The notes beneath the pieces are model-generated. The model saw only the letters and a program-made list of their open reading frames with translations. It was not told the DNA's origin and did no database searches. Both the position numbers and the translations under genes were made by a program. From a virus, in IMG/VR virus record IMGVR_UViG_3300033388_001587, positions 1 through 23,550 of that record: a DNA stretch of 23,550 bases. One strand, given 5' to 3'. Shown here piece after piece: positions 22,785 through 23,550 of the stretch (the stretch's first letter is position 1; every line of letters begins with the position of its first letter).

Positions 22785-22792
22785 GATAAATA
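22785..22792 (+). promoter_or_regulatory. Late promoter (GATAAATA) after gp23
   Basis: The context is GTGATAAATACA. The predicted start near 22798 leaves a 20-base leader to the ATG at 22818. It lies just after the gp23 terminator and restarts late transcription. Confidence 0.7.
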
Positions 22793-22817
22793 CATGCATA
22801 ACAGCAACAGGTGACAC

Positions 22818-22913
22818 ATGACTAATCAAGAAAAACTAGACGCATTTCAAGCTAAAATAGATAATTTTATCAATAGTAATCATTCTGGTGATAGACGGAT
22901 AATAAATGTCTAA
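22818..22913 (+). CDS. Short ORF, 31 aa, unknown
   Basis: MTNQEKLDAFQAKIDNFINS and 11 further residues, mostly one helix. It is preceded by CAGGTGAC and is the first frame after the late promoter. Its end overlaps the ATG of the next gene by 8 bases in another frame, so it may work mainly as a leader ORF that couples translation. No family recognised. Confidence 0.4.
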   Translation: MTNQEKLDAFQAKIDNFINSNHSGDRRIINV

Positions 22914-23550
22914 AAGAATAACAGTACAAGACGGCAACCTAGTATTTGATCTTATAACAGGTGCAATATCGTTCCCGTCGGAAACTCGTGATTTAGATTT
23001 TGTAGGTGAATCTGGTACTATTGCAGCATTCCATGATGTAATAATTACAACAGATGCAGCTACACTACAAATTACTGAAGCTGGAACCTGGGATACAATA
23101 ACACGCACTGGTGGTGCGTCTGATTTCCTCGCTGAAGGATTTTTCTCTGGACAAGTAATTACCATTAGTGGTTCAGGAACTACTAATGATGGCGTATATG
23201 AAATTGCTAACGATGGTGTTACCGCACTAGTAATTACTGTAGAATGGTTCTATGACCTTGCTGCTGAAGGGCCAAGTGGCACGTTAACATTGACGGGTAG
23301 CGATAAGTATTTTGAACTTAGCGATGACTCAAAATTAAAACTTACAAGTTGGGAAGACCCAACACTTTATGGTACGTTTGAAACGACAGGAGGTGGTCAT
23401 CTTCAAATAAGAATGTCAGATCCTGACCCACTCGGCGGCAGCATATTTGCATACGGTGGTGGACACATAGGTGTTCTCGATAATCTTAATACTGTTTCAA
23501 ATCCTCCAGCAGATACAGACGTAGCCGAATCCACAGTAGGAGGCTGGTCA
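22906..23550 (+). CDS. Beta-rich structural protein (C-terminus beyond window)
   Basis: An ATG at 22906 opens 215 codons up to the right edge with no stop. The product is rich in T, G, D and V and shows repeated beta patterns. One stretch (FFSGQVITISGSGTTNDGVY, then EIANDGVTALVITVE) follows the form G-x-x-I-x-I-x-G-t-x-x-N-x-G-x-Y-x-I that I recognise from phage virion and tail-associated proteins. A later segment is YGTFETTGGGHLQIRMSDPD. The late promoter and position after gp23 suggest a virion protein (decoration, tail or fibre-related), but the exact role is unknown. Confidence 0.6.
   Translation, partial: MSKRITVQDGNLVFDLITGAISFPSETRDLDFVGESGTIAAFHDVIITTDAATLQITEAGTWDTITRTGGASDFLAEGFFSGQVITISGSGTTNDGVYEIANDGVTALVITVEWFYDLAAEGPSGTLTLTGSDKYFELSDDSKLKLTSWEDPTLYGTFETTGGGHLQIRMSDPDPLGGSIFAYGGGHIGVLDNLNTVSNPPADTDVAESTVGGWS

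Noticed and set aside
1-23550. CRISPR arrays, insertion sequences, integrase or attachment sites
   Set aside because: No spaced repeats, transposase or integrase genes, or terminal inverted repeats were found; repeats present are short and within genes.

Overview
The window is part of the genome of a T4-like myovirus (contractile-tailed phage). The evidence is the T4 head-gene order portal gp20, two core-region proteins, prohead protease gp21, scaffold gp22 and major capsid protein gp23 (16.5-22.7 kb), together with the late sigma factor gp55, the recombination nuclease pair gp47/gp46, and baseplate genes resembling gp53, gp48/54 and gp26/51. The sequence is AT-rich and gene-dense. The host cannot be identified from this window. 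The phage PurF follows the E. coli-type (proteobacterial) form closely, which weakly points to a proteobacterial host.

Layout. (1) 1-3533, minus strand: three abutting baseplate genes read from a late promoter at 3555-3562; the large one runs off the left edge. (2) 3600-10986, plus strand: an early-type operon behind a near-consensus sigma-70 promoter (3625-3653), holding gp55, gp47, gp46, five short overlapping ORFs with a shared N-terminal motif, purF and a type II glutamine synthetase. From gp47 to the synthetase every gene overlaps the next. (3) 10990-11744, plus strand: a second sigma-70-like promoter, a PD-(D/E)XK nuclease-like gene and a 59-codon gene. (4) 11745-12144: a gene-free convergent gap rich in potential RNA hairpins. 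(5) 12145-14190, minus strand: a tail-assembly operon of five small-to-medium genes, with an apparent -1 frameshift site joining the gp26/51-like gene to the next ORF. (6) 14299-22694, plus strand: a tape-measure-like gene and then the head cluster, ended by a strong intrinsic terminator at 22723-22746. (7) 22818-23550: the start of a further structural operon, cut by the right edge.

Regulation looks two-phase. Consensus-like TTGACA promoters sit before the gp55/recombination/metabolism operon and before the nuclease. A recurring GATAAATA octamer (usually GTGATAAATA), a variant of the T4 late promoter TATAAATA, sits before the structural genes on both strands and is presumably read by the gp55 encoded here.

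The points most worth a second look are: the adjacent purF and GSII-type glutamine synthetase genes (glutamine production next to glutamine-dependent purine synthesis); the tandem short ORFs whose duplicated junctions code in two frames; the predicted lambda G/GT-style frameshift in a T4-family chaperone gene; the structured convergent intergenic region; and the large insertion in gp55.
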